A DNA stretch of 64,000 nt, taken from assembly GCA_017502125.1 (NCBI GenBank), contig JAFVVN010000016.1:1-64000 (forward strand), in the 5' to 3' direction. The position numbers and the translations under genes are program-made. Position 1 is the stretch's first letter, and each line of letters opens with the position of its first letter. Under the pieces are notes generated by a model. That model saw only the letters and a program-made list of their open reading frames with translations, was not told the DNA's origin and made no database searches. The stretch is from Bacteroidales bacterium (lineage in GTDB: Bacteria > Bacteroidota > Bacteroidia > Bacteroidales > UBA932). This document shows positions 1 through 8,535 of the stretch, piece by piece.

Positions 1-287
1 GCTGAGCGATAAGCCTCCTTGTCGATCTCGCAAAGTGCGCGAGAGATTCCGAGTCTCAAAGCCTCTGCCTGGCCTTTGATTCCACCTCCGTCGAGGTTTG
101 CCTTAACGTCAAACTGAGCAGCCGTACCTATAACTTCGAAAGGCTGGTTTACGATGTAACGGAGAGTGTCCTCTTTGAAATACTCATTGAGCTCACGGCC
201 GTTGATCACGATGTTACCTTTTCCAGGCACAACATAAACGCGAGCGACTGCTGATTTACGTCTTCCAAGGGCGTTTACTACTTTCAT
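1..287 (-). CDS. rpsI: 30S ribosomal protein S9 (partial, C-terminus outside window)
   Basis: This is a structural protein of the small ribosomal subunit. The visible N-terminal 95 residues begin MKVVNALGRRKSAVARVYV and contain the family-typical GKGNIVINGRELNEYF and GGIKGQAEALRLGISRAL segments, so the call rests on direct recognition of S9. The start is the ATG complementary to 285-287. It lies 7 nt after the rplM stop codon, which is the usual rplM-rpsI operon arrangement. The gene runs off the left edge of the window, so the basic C-terminal tail that reaches the decoding centre cannot be seen. Confidence 0.97.
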   Translation of the reverse strand, partial: MKVVNALGRRKSAVARVYVVPGKGNIVINGRELNEYFKEDTLRYIVNQPFEVIGTAAQFDVKANLDGGGIKGQAEALRLGISRALCEIDKEAYRS

Positions 288-294
288 GCTCTGC

Positions 295-747
295 TTAAAT
301 TTCGTTTAAAGTGATTGTTTTTGGGTTCTGCGCCTGGTGAGGATGCTCGTTACCTGCATAAAGGTACAGGTTGTTGAGCAGCTTTGAACCAAGGCGGTTC
401 TTAGGAAGCATGCCTTTGACAGCCATCCTTACGAGTTCAGTAGGCTTCTTTGCAAGAATCTCCTTAGGTGTTGTGAAACGCTGTCCACCTGGGTAGCCAG
501 TGTAACGAACATACACCTTGTCTGTCATCTTCTTACCAGTGAGTCTCACCTTGTCCGCATTGAGTATGATGACGTTGTCACCACAATCCATGTGCGGAGT
601 GAAGCTTGGCTTGTTCTTTCCGCGAAGAACAAGAGCCACTCTGGCAGCAAGACGACCGAGCACGAGATCAGTTGCATCGATAACAACCCACTCCTTCTTG
701 ATATCACCTGCCTTGAGGGATACCGTCTTGTAGCTCTGTGTGTCCAT
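295..747 (-). CDS. rplM: 50S ribosomal protein L13
   Basis: An early-assembling large-subunit protein of 150 aa, the usual family length. It shows the family blocks WVVIDATDLVLGRLAARVA, HMDCGDNVIILNADKV, YYRHTGYPGG-like VYVRYTGYPGGQR and the C-terminal MLPKNRLGSKLLNNLYLYAGNEHPHQAQNP. It is the first gene of the rplM-rpsI operon, with its own promoter (TTG-20 nt-TATCTTTG on the minus strand) upstream at 810-840. The leader between promoter and ATG is about 55 nt. S9 follows after 7 nt. Confidence 0.98.
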   Translation of the reverse strand: MDTQSYKTVSLKAGDIKKEWVVIDATDLVLGRLAARVALVLRGKNKPSFTPHMDCGDNVIILNADKVRLTGKKMTDKVYVRYTGYPGGQRFTTPKEILAKKPTELVRMAVKGMLPKNRLGSKLLNNLYLYAGNEHPHQAQNPKTITLNEI

Positions 748-809
748 CTTTTACTGTTAAATGGTTAATACTTAATTATTTCTGCGATCCCTACACTACA
801 TAGGGGGCG

Positions 810-840
810 CAAAGATAAGAAGATTTTTCGTTTTTAACAA
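810..840 (-). promoter_or_regulatory. Bacteroidota-type promoter of rplM-rpsI
   Basis: Read on the minus strand, the -33 element TTG (complement of 838-840) is followed after 20 nt by TATCTTTG (complement of 810-817). This matches the Bacteroidota consensus TTG-(19-21)-TAnnTTTG. The expected start of transcription is a few bases below 808. Confidence 0.75.
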
Positions 841-864
841 CTTTTTCAACAATTCGGGGATGAC

Positions 865-890
865 GAAAAATCCCCGGGCGAGCCGGGGAT
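865..890 (-). terminator. Rho-independent terminator of pfkA
   Basis: A perfect 8-bp stem, ATCCCCGG (870-877) with CCGGGGAT (883-890), closes a 5-nt loop. On the minus strand it is followed by a T run (complement of 865-870). It lies 45 bp past the pfkA stop codon and ends transcription before the rplM promoter. Confidence 0.8.
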
Positions 891-934
891 TGATATAGTT
901 CCGAACAGGAAGACGAATTTTCCAGACAGGGGAA

Positions 935-1921
935 TCAGATGGACAGAACGTTCAGGACGTTAATGAGTTCCCTGTCAATAGGTTTGTCGATGCGGATGGC
1001 CTTGTTGAAAGGTACATAGACGATCTGGTCGTTCTTCACACCGACCATGATGTTGCGCTGGCCGTCCTTGAGAGCCTCGATGGCAGCCACTCCCAGGCGG
1101 CTGGCAAGGATGCGGTCGTTAGCTGTAGGAATGCCTCCGCGCTGAAGATGACCGAGAATGGTCACGCGTGCCTCGAACTCAGGATATTCGTGAACGAGAC
1201 GGTCTGCATAGTACTGAGCTCCGCCTGTGCCGTCCTTCTTGCTCTCCGACACAAGAACGATGGAGCTGTTCTTGCTCTTGCGGACTCCTCGGCCTATGAA
1301 GGTGGCGAGCTGGTCCACATCGGTCCGGTCTTCCGGGATGATGGCAGCTTCTGCTCCGGTGGCTATGGCCGCATTCTGGGCGAGGAAACCCGCATCGCGT
1401 CCCATTACCTCGACGAAGAATATGCGGTTGTGGGAATTTGCTGTGTCGCGTATCTTGTCGACACACTCCATGATCGTGTTCAGCGCCGTGTCATAGCCGA
1501 TCGTCGTATCGGTACCGTAGAGGTCGTTGTCGATGGTTCCCGGAAGTCCCACGCAAGGAATGTCATATTCCGAAGCGATCACCTGGGCACCTGCAAGGGA
1601 ACCGTTTCCACCGATGACGATCAGGGCATCGATTCCATGAGCCTTTATGTTCTCATACGCCTGCGCGCGTCCCTCTTCATTCATGAAGCCCTTGCTGCGT
1701 GCGGTCCTGAGGATGGTTCCTCCGCGGTTGATTGTTCCGCTGACACTCTCAGATGTAAAATCCTTTATTTCATTGTTTATAAGACCTTCCCATCCTCTAT
1801 ATATACCCTTGACCTTCCAGCCATTGAATATCGCAGCTCTTGTGACGGCTCTGATCGCCGCATTCATGCCCGGTGCATCACCTCCTGAGGTGAGGACACC
1901 TATAGTCTGTATCCTTGCCAT
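935..1921 (-). CDS. pfkA: 6-phosphofructokinase (ATP-dependent type)
   Basis: Phosphorylates fructose 6-phosphate in glycolysis. The 328-aa protein starts [20 protein letters not shown] and has the nucleotide loop GGDAPGMN, the catalytic PGTIDND block (general base Asp) and [11 protein letters not shown]. The ATP-site motif reads [10 protein letters not shown]: a Gly follows the variable position, as in ATP-using enzymes (PPi-dependent enzymes have Asp there), but the preceding residue is Asn instead of the usual Asp. I chose the ATG at 1919-1921. The longer frame would start with TTG at 1945, inside the -7 promoter element, and cannot be translated from that promoter. The gene appears monocistronic, with a terminator behind it. 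Confidence 0.95.
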   Translation of the reverse strand: MARIQTIGVLTSGGDAPGMNAAIRAVTRAAIFNGWKVKGIYRGWEGLINNEIKDFTSESVSGTINRGGTILRTARSKGFMNEEGRAQAYENIKAHGIDALIVIGGNGSLAGAQVIASEYDIPCVGLPGTIDNDLYGTDTTIGYDTALNTIMECVDKIRDTANSHNRIFFVEVMGRDAGFLAQNAAIATGAEAAIIPEDRTDVDQLATFIGRGVRKSKNSSIVLVSESKKDGTGGAQYYADRLVHEYPEFEARVTILGHLQRGGIPTANDRILASRLGVAAIEALKDGQRNIMVGVKNDQIVYVPFNKAIRIDKPIDRELINVLNVLSI

Positions 1922-1942
1922 ACCATATATTTGTAAACCCTG

Positions 1943-1950
1943 CAAATATA
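1943..1950 (-). promoter_or_regulatory. -7 promoter element of pfkA
   Basis: The minus strand reads TATATTTG, a match to TAnnTTTG, 22 bp upstream of the chosen pfkA ATG. I see no convincing TTG at the -33 position. The element fixes the pfkA start at 1921. Confidence 0.5.
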
Positions 1951-2019
1951 CAAAAAAGAAACCGACCGGACAGTGTTTTCATCCACTTCCGGTCGGAATC
2001 AATAAATCTTATGCCCGTA

Positions 2020-2862
2020 TCAGAATCGGATACCCAGTTTCAGTACCGGCATCTCGAACACCTTTATGCTCTGGTGCGAGGCTGTGTAGACATCAAAGCC
2101 TCTCGGAGCCATCTGGATGATGTCGTAACGGTAGGATCCCGGATGGAACTCGAATCCGAGCACCAGGCCAGGCGCGACACTATATTCGATACCAGCCACA
2201 ACGGCGGCCTTTCCGCAAAGTGCCTGACCGATGTTTGTACCCGACTGGTACAGATGGAGATCATCTCCGGCGCCGTCCTCACCTATATACGGTTCCACTG
2301 TCACGAGTCTTGCCATCTGATAGGTCAAGGCAAGTCCGATATACGGATGGATCCTTGGGTTGCGAAGTTTGAAATAGCGGCTTGTTCCCAGAGTCACATA
2401 CCAGTTGTGGGTAGTCTGGGCATTGATGTGCTGCTGCTCCGGCACTATCATGTCCGGAACCGAGTTGTCACCCTCAATGTAGTCCCTCGAAGGAGTCAGG
2501 TCTATGTTCACTCCGAATGAAGCATTCAACTCCCAATGATCTGAAACAAAGACCTTGGTCTGTATGCCGACAATGGAGAAACTGTTACCATTGAATCCGT
2601 TGATATTGAGGTACCGGCTCATGTCGCCAGAAGCATCCGTGCCTCCGTTAGGCAGGCCTATCGAGCCTTCTGTAGTGGAGACCGCCGGCACAAGCCATGA
2701 ATTAAGATCCTCATTGAAGAAACCGCTGCTTCCCGCCACCAAAGAAACCTGCCACTGCCCCGCCTTAGGAGTGTAAACATCATCCACCGTGCCCTGGGGC
2801 TGCGCCATGGCAGGCGCAGCCATCAGAACCGTCAGTAATATTATGCAAAGTTTCCTGATCAT
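2020..2862 (-). CDS. Outer-membrane beta-barrel protein, function unknown
   Basis: A 280-aa protein with a signal peptide (MIRKLCIILLTVLMAAPAMAQ) followed by alternating hydrophobic strands, such as NSFSIVGIQTKVFVSDHW, NWYVTLGTSRYF and HPYIGLALTYQMARLV. It ends in Phe (LKLGIRF), the typical last residue of a BAM-inserted barrel. I infer an 8- to 12-strand outer-membrane barrel from this pattern and do not recognise a specific family. It lies 26 bp downstream of the 1055-aa coiled-coil lipoprotein on the same strand, so the two are probably one operon and may work together in the envelope. Confidence 0.7.
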   Translation of the reverse strand: MIRKLCIILLTVLMAAPAMAQPQGTVDDVYTPKAGQWQVSLVAGSSGFFNEDLNSWLVPAVSTTEGSIGLPNGGTDASGDMSRYLNINGFNGNSFSIVGIQTKVFVSDHWELNASFGVNIDLTPSRDYIEGDNSVPDMIVPEQQHINAQTTHNWYVTLGTSRYFKLRNPRIHPYIGLALTYQMARLVTVEPYIGEDGAGDDLHLYQSGTNIGQALCGKAAVVAGIEYSVAPGLVLGFEFHPGSYRYDIIQMAPRGFDVYTASHQSIKVFEMPVLKLGIRF

Positions 2863-2888
2863 TGCAATGAATTTAGTTTCGTTAACAA

Positions 2889-5800
2889 TTAGGCTGCAGG
2901 GGTTGTACCGCCTCCGTTTCCTGTACCTGGATCTTCAGGGAGTTCCTCGCCTCCATAAATCAATCCGATCGCCGTCTCAAGCTCCTCTGAAGCCATATCA
3001 AACATCTCCTGATAGAATTCAAGTATTGCCTGAGCATCATCATAGTCTCTCTGGGCTAATGTCAGCGCATCTACAAGACCATCGAGAATAGCCTGAAGTT
3101 CTTCCTCTGCCTCTATGATTGCATTTTCTGCAGCGAGAACATTGTCAACCTCTGTCTCATACGCCGCTTCAAGTGCAGCAACGAGTTCCTCAAGTGTTGC
3201 AGCCATACCTGCTGGATCCGCTTTCAGGCAGTATACACTTATGATATCCTCAAGATTTGCCAGCTTGCTGGTAAGAACATCATTCTTTTCATACAAAGCC
3301 ATAGCCTCAGCAAAGGCGGTCTTATACTCCTCAAGAATTGTTGGAACAACCTTCTCGATTTCAGTTCTGAGTGCATCAATCTCAGCGTTCTTTGCCTTTG
3401 CATACTCAACAAATTGAGCCTTGGCAGCCTCAACAGCCTTGATATGATCCGGAATTGCCGCATAATATGCATCACCGGATGTTGTCTCAAGGTCAAGTGA
3501 GAGTTTCTCCATGTAAATATCCGCAAGATATCCCTGACCACTCATGAATTCGATATAGCTTATCTCAGCTGTGTTCAGATTCAGATTATTAAAGACATCT
3601 ACAAACGTGTCATAATCAGGGAGAGCATAAGGCCACTCCGAACTTTCATCTGCGTAAATATAGCAATCACGATCTGATCCGTCTTTGAAGTGAACCGTAA
3701 TCTCGGCTTCATACCAGAGATCATTTGCTGCCCTCATCAATTCTCCAGGAATTTGTGGGTCTGTGTTCTCCCAGATGAAGTAATCCTTATCGACAAGATC
3801 CGTTGCAACCACTTCTTCAAGAACACCTTCACCATTAATGAGGAACGATGGAGCATTAAATATCTTCAGCATAAGCGTACCATCATCAGAGCCATCATAT
3901 GCATAAAGATTCACAGAATAGTCCACATCATCAGATGACCCTGATTCCCTAAGCACATTATTCACAGGTGAAATCAAAGCATAGACAGCATCCTGAAGAT
4001 CCGCCCTGAGATCATTCAGACGCGAAATCCATTCGTTTCTATACTGGGTGCTGAAGTTAGGATAATTTGCATAGAAATCATTCCAGATGATATCATACTT
4101 GTTATCAAGGTCGAATTTCTTGTCAGCATATGACTTTTGAATATCAGCATAAACTGATTTCGCGTCATAAGCGCCATGGTTGTAATCATAGAGCTGCTCA
4201 TCCTTTAGCCACTGCTCATAAGCTGCCGCCCATACACTTTCAGGATCAGTCGTGACTTCAGGGTCAGGATTCTGATAAGCCTCTCTTGCATTCTTTATAT
4301 TCTCAAGAGCCTTCACATACAGAGCATGCTTTGCCTTTTCTTCATCAGTTGCAGCTGCCTCAACATAAGTCGACTCGAAATACTCCATCTGAGACTCTGT
4401 CGCATCAGCTGTCTTCTCTGCCGCTTCAATGATCCTGTCTCTCTTCTCAATAGCCGCCTGATTCACATAATATGCCTTTTGATACTTGGCAAGTGCAGCA
4501 GCATATTTAGCTTCCGCATCCTGAAAACCTTTAGCTCTTTCTGCATCAAGGACAGCCAGCTCATTATCGTAAGCATTCTGAATCTCTTCCTTCCTGACCT
4601 GATCGACAGTGAGTCTGACCTCCTCGGCCTTATAATCAGCAACAGCGTCCGCAAATGCCTTCAGAGCCGCATTATAGGTTGCCACTACCTCTACAAAGTC
4701 GTAGTCCTCCGCATATCCGTTTTCAACGGTATATTCATGCTTAGCGAAATAAGCAAGGTAGTCGCCTGACTTAGCTGCAGCCACAGCATCGCTATACCTT
4801 TCTACAGCCTTAAGGTACTCCTCATCTGCCTCCTTCTTGGAAATCTCAGCCTCTGTCATTTCGTTCCAGTACTTATAATAATGAATATAGTACTTCTCTT
4901 CATACGTATAATCCATGATTTCCTCATCGAACAAAGCGACAATATCATCCTCCTTGCCATATTCATATACCTGATTCAGAACCTCGAAATCCCCAAGTTC
5001 CTCATTCCTGATCTGAACATCTGGAACAGGGATGGATTCTGTAATCAGATACGGACTCTGGATCTTCTTGAAAAGACCGGTGCCCCATGTCTCAGGATCA
5101 TTAGGGTCAGACATATCCACATCCAGTTCATAACCTGTCGTTGCAACATAGAAATCAATCTTATCCTCCAGTCTTTCCATTTCTGCCTGAACATCGGCTG
5201 CCTTGTCACTCATTTCCTTTTCAAACAAAGCCATCTCCTTCTCAAGGGCATCAATTTCTTTTTCTATCTTCACCCTTTCCGCATCCCAGTCTGCAATATT
5301 AGGATCCAGATCTATGAGTCCCTTCACTTTTTCCTGTGCTTCCTGAGCAGCCTCAAGAGCGGCCTGGAGTTTCACGATTTCCCTTTGCTTGCTGCGAACT
5401 GACGTATTCCTCAGCTCAGCATCATCCACAGCTGCAAGGGCATCGGCAAGATCCGCTGCCGCATCTTCAAGTTCTCTTGTAGCATCTGTAACATCTGCCT
5501 TGAGAGACAGGAATGTAGACAAACGAGAAGAAAGATAGTTACTCTGTTCAACCGTCAGAGTGTTCCGTGCAAGTTCGATGTCAATCAGTGCCTGATCATA
5601 CTGTAATTGAGCATCTGCAAGTTGCGTAAGCGCATTCAACATGTCGATCTTGAACTGCTCCGCAGCGAGTGCTGCTTCCTGTTCTGCAGCAACCATTGCA
5701 GCTTCCTGATCCGCAATCAGAGCCTCAAGCATGGTACGAGCCTCTTCATTCTGAATATTCAGCAGTTCTGCACGATATTGCTCAGCCAATGCTTCCGCTT

Positions 5801-6056
5801 CAAAATATTTAACTCTTGCCTCCTCCTGCTTTGCAATGGCTTCCTGTACTTTAGCCTGTGCAAGCACGAGTGCAGCGTCTGCCTCCACCTTGGCAGCCTG
5901 AGCTGCCTGCAATGCAGTCTGTGCCCTCAGCAATTCAGCCTTGGCACCACGAAGATCCGCGATTCCCGCCGGTTCGAGATTCTCGATACATCCGGAAATC
6001 ATCAAAGTTCCCATCGACACCATGGTCGCAAGAACGAGTTTTGACCATTTCTTCAT
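2889..6056 (-). CDS. Very large coiled-coil lipoprotein
   Basis: A 1055-aa secreted lipoprotein. The N-terminus MKKWSKLVLATMVSMGTLMISGC ends in a lipobox (ISG-C), so the mature chain is lipid-anchored at Cys23. Residues about 30-300 are almost pure heptad-like Ala/Glu/Lys/Leu sequence (repeated AKVEADAALVLAQAKVQEA-type runs). Similar coiled coil returns around residues 400-640 and 880-1040, separated by two mixed, Tyr/Asp-rich domains (about 300-400 and 690-870). The C-terminus is a Gly/Pro/Thr-rich tail. I recognise no enzymatic motif. The length and coiled coils suggest a surface or periplasmic structural or adhesive protein, which is inference. It is first in an operon with the barrel protein at 2020-2862 and is driven by the promoter at 6185-6214. 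Confidence 0.75.
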   Translation of the reverse strand: MKKWSKLVLATMVSMGTLMISGCIENLEPAGIADLRGAKAELLRAQTALQAAQAAKVEADAALVLAQAKVQEAIAKQEEARVKYFEAEALAEQYRAELLNIQNEEARTMLEALIADQEAAMVAAEQEAALAAEQFKIDMLNALTQLADAQLQYDQALIDIELARNTLTVEQSNYLSSRLSTFLSLKADVTDATRELEDAAADLADALAAVDDAELRNTSVRSKQREIVKLQAALEAAQEAQEKVKGLIDLDPNIADWDAERVKIEKEIDALEKEMALFEKEMSDKAADVQAEMERLEDKIDFYVATTGYELDVDMSDPNDPETWGTGLFKKIQSPYLITESIPVPDVQIRNEELGDFEVLNQVYEYGKEDDIVALFDEEIMDYTYEEKYYIHYYKYWNEMTEAEISKKEADEEYLKAVERYSDAVAAAKSGDYLAYFAKHEYTVENGYAEDYDFVEVVATYNAALKAFADAVADYKAEEVRLTVDQVRKEEIQNAYDNELAVLDAERAKGFQDAEAKYAAALAKYQKAYYVNQAAIEKRDRIIEAAEKTADATESQMEYFESTYVEAAATDEEKAKHALYVKALENIKNAREAYQNPDPEVTTDPESVWAAAYEQWLKDEQLYDYNHGAYDAKSVYADIQKSYADKKFDLDNKYDIIWNDFYANYPNFSTQYRNEWISRLNDLRADLQDAVYALISPVNNVLRESGSSDDVDYSVNLYAYDGSDDGTLMLKIFNAPSFLINGEGVLEEVVATDLVDKDYFIWENTDPQIPGELMRAANDLWYEAEITVHFKDGSDRDCYIYADESSEWPYALPDYDTFVDVFNNLNLNTAEISYIEFMSGQGYLADIYMEKLSLDLETTSGDAYYAAIPDHIKAVEAAKAQFVEYAKAKNAEIDALRTEIEKVVPTILEEYKTAFAEAMALYEKNDVLTSKLANLEDIISVYCLKADPAGMAATLEELVAALEAAYETEVDNVLAAENAIIEAEEELQAILDGLVDALTLAQRDYDDAQAILEFYQEMFDMASEELETAIGLIYGGEELPEDPGTGNGGGTTPAA

Positions 6057-6090
6057 AATCTTGTAATATTAGAGCTACGGTTAATATTTT

Positions 6091-6180
6091 CGGACCGAAG
6101 GGAGCTCTGCCCTGTCCGTCCGTTTTTGAAACAATATGCTTATCCGTCAGGTTCCGGGCATCAGATGTCCGATCCTGACG
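6091..6180 (-). promoter_or_regulatory. Structured 5' leader of the coiled-coil lipoprotein operon
   Basis: About 120 nt separate the predicted transcription start (near 6178) from the ATG at 6056. Two stem-loops fill much of it. One has arms CGTCAGG (6145-6151) and CCTGACG (6174-6180), with an inner GGGCAT/ATGTCC stem, right at the predicted 5' end. The second has CGGAC (6091-6095) with GTCCG (6114-6118) and an inner GGG/CCC. They may stabilise the mRNA or act as a control element; the sequence alone does not decide. Confidence 0.45.
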
Positions 6181-6184
6181 TATG

Positions 6185-6214
6185 CAAAGTTAGAATGCTC
6201 ACCACCCTGTACAA
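6185..6214 (-). promoter_or_regulatory. Promoter of the coiled-coil lipoprotein operon
   Basis: The minus strand has TTG (complement of 6212-6214), a 19-nt spacer and TAACTTTG (complement of 6185-6192), an exact fit to the Bacteroidota -33/-7 pattern. Confidence 0.75.
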
Positions 6215-6313
6215 ATCTTGCAGTCCGTCTTTTTTGCAAGCACAAAATATTTATACGTAAAGACATTTTTGACTCTATGGCAAAACTCAAAACAACCCTT
6301 CGGAAACGAAATT

Positions 6314-6343
6314 TTGATGCAGACGCATTTTTTTGTAGATTTG
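6314..6343 (+). promoter_or_regulatory. Promoter of the araC-type regulator / dusB / lpxK operon
   Basis: TTG at 6314-6316, a 19-nt spacer and TAGATTTG at 6336-6343 match the Bacteroidota consensus exactly. The promoter diverges from the one at 6185-6214, so the 330-bp gap between the two genes is a shared regulatory region. Confidence 0.75.
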
Positions 6344-6386
6344 CAATGAAATAGAAGACTTGGTGAAATTAAGTCAGAATACAGAA

Positions 6387-7469
6387 ATGAACAGTTTGAC
6401 CTACACGATTTTCAATCTCAGTTTCATTATTGTATTTGCCATGCTTGGGATATTCACGATTCCGTTCCATATACCAAACGACGACAAATTCCGAAACTAC
6501 AGGACCGGACGCACGACCTTGAGCATCGGGTTCTTCATCATTGCAGTGTACTGCGTGATCAGGATTCTTGTACCGCAGCACCATGACGACTATGAAGACA
6601 CATTCATGAAGATGCTGTTCTCGTTCGTCTTTTCATGGCTGAACTATGCCTCCTTCCTCTACTTCATCGAGGACAGAAAATATGAGATAAGGCAGTTCTT
6701 CATTGACGGAATGGTTCCGACCGTGATAATGACGGTGACAGGCATAGCGGGCATCTTCATCCCGTCTGCACAGGACACGATAATAGTACTGTTCGGAGTG
6801 CTGTTCGGAATCAAGTGTTCATGGATGTGCTATGTCTGCCTCAGGGAATACAACCGGTGCGTCAAAGACCTGGACAACTACTATGGGGAATCCCCTGACA
6901 TAAGATGGATATACGGTCTCATATGGCTGACATTTATCCTTTCCATCAGCACGATAGTTGCCATATACTGTCCGTCCATCCACCTCGTATACGATATTGC
7001 AGCTCCTGCCATATTCGTATACATGGTATGCAAGATAGTAAGTTTCATTCCCAACAAGATAGTCAGCGCAAGGTCGTCCGGGGCCGATTCGCCTGCAGCA
7101 GAGCAGAAGGAACCGAAGAATGACATGTCCGGCAAGATGAAGGACAAGGTGGACAGATGGGTCAGCGACAAGGGTTTCTGCAAGGCCGACATAAACATCA
7201 AGGATGTGTCAAGAGAGATGGGAACCAACCACACCTACCTTTCCGCCTACCTGAACAGCAACCTCAACCAGACTTTCTCGGTGTGGCTGAACACATTGAG
7301 AATCGAGGAAAGCAAGCACATCCTGACGGACGGGCAGAAGAAGTCGATTGAGGAGATAGGAGTCATGGTCGGTTTTCAGCAAAGCTACAACTTCTCGCGC
7401 TGGTTCAAGATAGTCACCGGGACTACTCCGTTCAAGTGGAGGAAAGACCATATATCGCAGGTTTCATGA
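6387..7469 (+). CDS. Membrane-embedded AraC-family transcriptional regulator
   Basis: A 360-aa regulator with an N-terminal membrane domain of about six hydrophobic segments (residues about 1-220, e.g. FNLSFIIVFAMLGIFTI, PTVIMTVTGIAGIFI, WLTFILSISTIVAIY). A polar linker follows, then a C-terminal AraC-type double helix-turn-helix (about 255-355: KDVSREMGTNHTYLSAYLN, SIEEIGVMVGFQQSYNFSRWFKIVTGTTPFKWR). Members of this Bacteroidota type are thought to sense a signal in the membrane and bind DNA from there; the ligand is unknown. I chose the ATG at 6387. An in-frame TTG at 6360 would add 9 residues and cannot be excluded. The stop overlaps the dusB start by 4 nt (ATGA), so the two are translationally coupled. 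Confidence 0.88.
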   Translation: MNSLTYTIFNLSFIIVFAMLGIFTIPFHIPNDDKFRNYRTGRTTLSIGFFIIAVYCVIRILVPQHHDDYEDTFMKMLFSFVFSWLNYASFLYFIEDRKYEIRQFFIDGMVPTVIMTVTGIAGIFIPSAQDTIIVLFGVLFGIKCSWMCYVCLREYNRCVKDLDNYYGESPDIRWIYGLIWLTFILSISTIVAIYCPSIHLVYDIAAPAIFVYMVCKIVSFIPNKIVSARSSGADSPAAEQKEPKNDMSGKMKDKVDRWVSDKGFCKADINIKDVSREMGTNHTYLSAYLNSNLNQTFSVWLNTLRIEESKHILTDGQKKSIEEIGVMVGFQQSYNFSRWFKIVTGTTPFKWRKDHISQVS

Positions 7470-8500
7470 AGATAGGAAACATTGAATTAGGAGACAAGCC
7501 GCTTTTCCTGGCACCGATGGAGGATGTGACTGACGCATCCTTCCGTTTCATATGCAAGGAATTCGGGGCGGACATGATGTATACGGAGTTCATATCTTCG
7601 GACGGACTCATACGCGATGCCCGCAAGTCTCTGGAGAAACTGGTGACATATGACTATGAGACTCCCATCGGCATCCAGATATACGGAAACATTCCTGAAG
7701 CGATGGTGGATGCTGCTGTGATGGCAGAAAGGGCTGCGGAGATCGCCGGGGGGCATGGGGCCGATCTGGTGGACATCAATTTCGGCTGCCCGGTGAACAA
7801 GATTGCCCGCCGTGGCGCAGGCTCCGGGATGATGCGCGAACCAGACAAGATGGTGGAGATCACGAAGATGGTCGTGGAGGCGGTCAAGCTTCCAGTGACG
7901 GTGAAGACCAGGCTCGGGTGGGATGAGGATTCGAAGATAATTGTGGAACTCGCCGAAAGACTTCAGGATGTGGGGATCAGTGCTCTGACCATCCATGGGC
8001 GTACACGATGCCAGATGTATAAAGGTGAGGCGGACTGGACCCTGATAGGCAAGGTGAAGGAGAATCCGCGCATGCATATCCCCATAATCGGCAACGGAGA
8101 CATCAACTCTCCGCAGAAGGCGAAGGAATATTTTGACCGCTATGGAGTGGATGCCATCATGATCGGCCGTGCCACCTATGGTCATCCTTGGATATTCAAG
8201 GAGATAAAGCACTATCTTCAGACCGGGGAGCTCCTCCCCCAGATGAGCGTGTGCGACCGGGTGGACCTGGCTAAGAGGCATCTGGCCAAGTCATTGGAAA
8301 TCAAGGGAGACCGGGTGGGAGTACTGGAGATGAGACGCCATCTTTCATGCTATTTCAAGGGACTGCCTGACTTCAAGGAAACCCGTCTGAAGCTGGTCAC
8401 CCTGAACGATCCTGCCGAGCTTTTTGCCACGCTTGACGGCATCGCGGAACGCTGGGGTACCTATGAAGCTCCCCCTGCTTCGAACATATACAACATGTAG
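7466..8500 (+). CDS. dusB: tRNA-dihydrouridine synthase
   Basis: A flavoenzyme that reduces uridine to dihydrouridine in the tRNA D-loop. The 344-aa protein has the TIM-barrel start PLFLAPMEDVTDASFR, the catalytic-Cys motif INFGCPVNKIARRGAGSGMM, VKTRLGWD, LTIHGRTR and IPIIGNGDI (FMN phosphate site), all typical of the DusB branch. The start is the ATG at 7466-7468 that overlaps the regulator's stop codon. The longer reading frame would extend 30 nt into the upstream gene. lpxK follows after 35 bp. Confidence 0.95.
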   Translation: MKIGNIELGDKPLFLAPMEDVTDASFRFICKEFGADMMYTEFISSDGLIRDARKSLEKLVTYDYETPIGIQIYGNIPEAMVDAAVMAERAAEIAGGHGADLVDINFGCPVNKIARRGAGSGMMREPDKMVEITKMVVEAVKLPVTVKTRLGWDEDSKIIVELAERLQDVGISALTIHGRTRCQMYKGEADWTLIGKVKENPRMHIPIIGNGDINSPQKAKEYFDRYGVDAIMIGRATYGHPWIFKEIKHYLQTGELLPQMSVCDRVDLAKRHLAKSLEIKGDRVGVLEMRRHLSCYFKGLPDFKETRLKLVTLNDPAELFATLDGIAERWGTYEAPPASNIYNM

Positions 8501-8535
8501 CGGATGGTCCGTAACAAAGAACCTGACATAAGACT

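Noticed and set aside
6145..6180. Similarity of the leader hairpin arm (CGTCAGG/CCTGACG) to the 40-bp repeats at 13095-13207
   Set aside because: Only about seven bases are shared and the rest of the two elements differs, so common origin is not supported.
6057..6360. Possible invertible promoter in front of the coiled-coil lipoprotein gene
   Set aside because: The inverted arms found (7 bp and 5 bp) are too short and do not flank the promoter. They both lie downstream of it and fit simple leader hairpins better.
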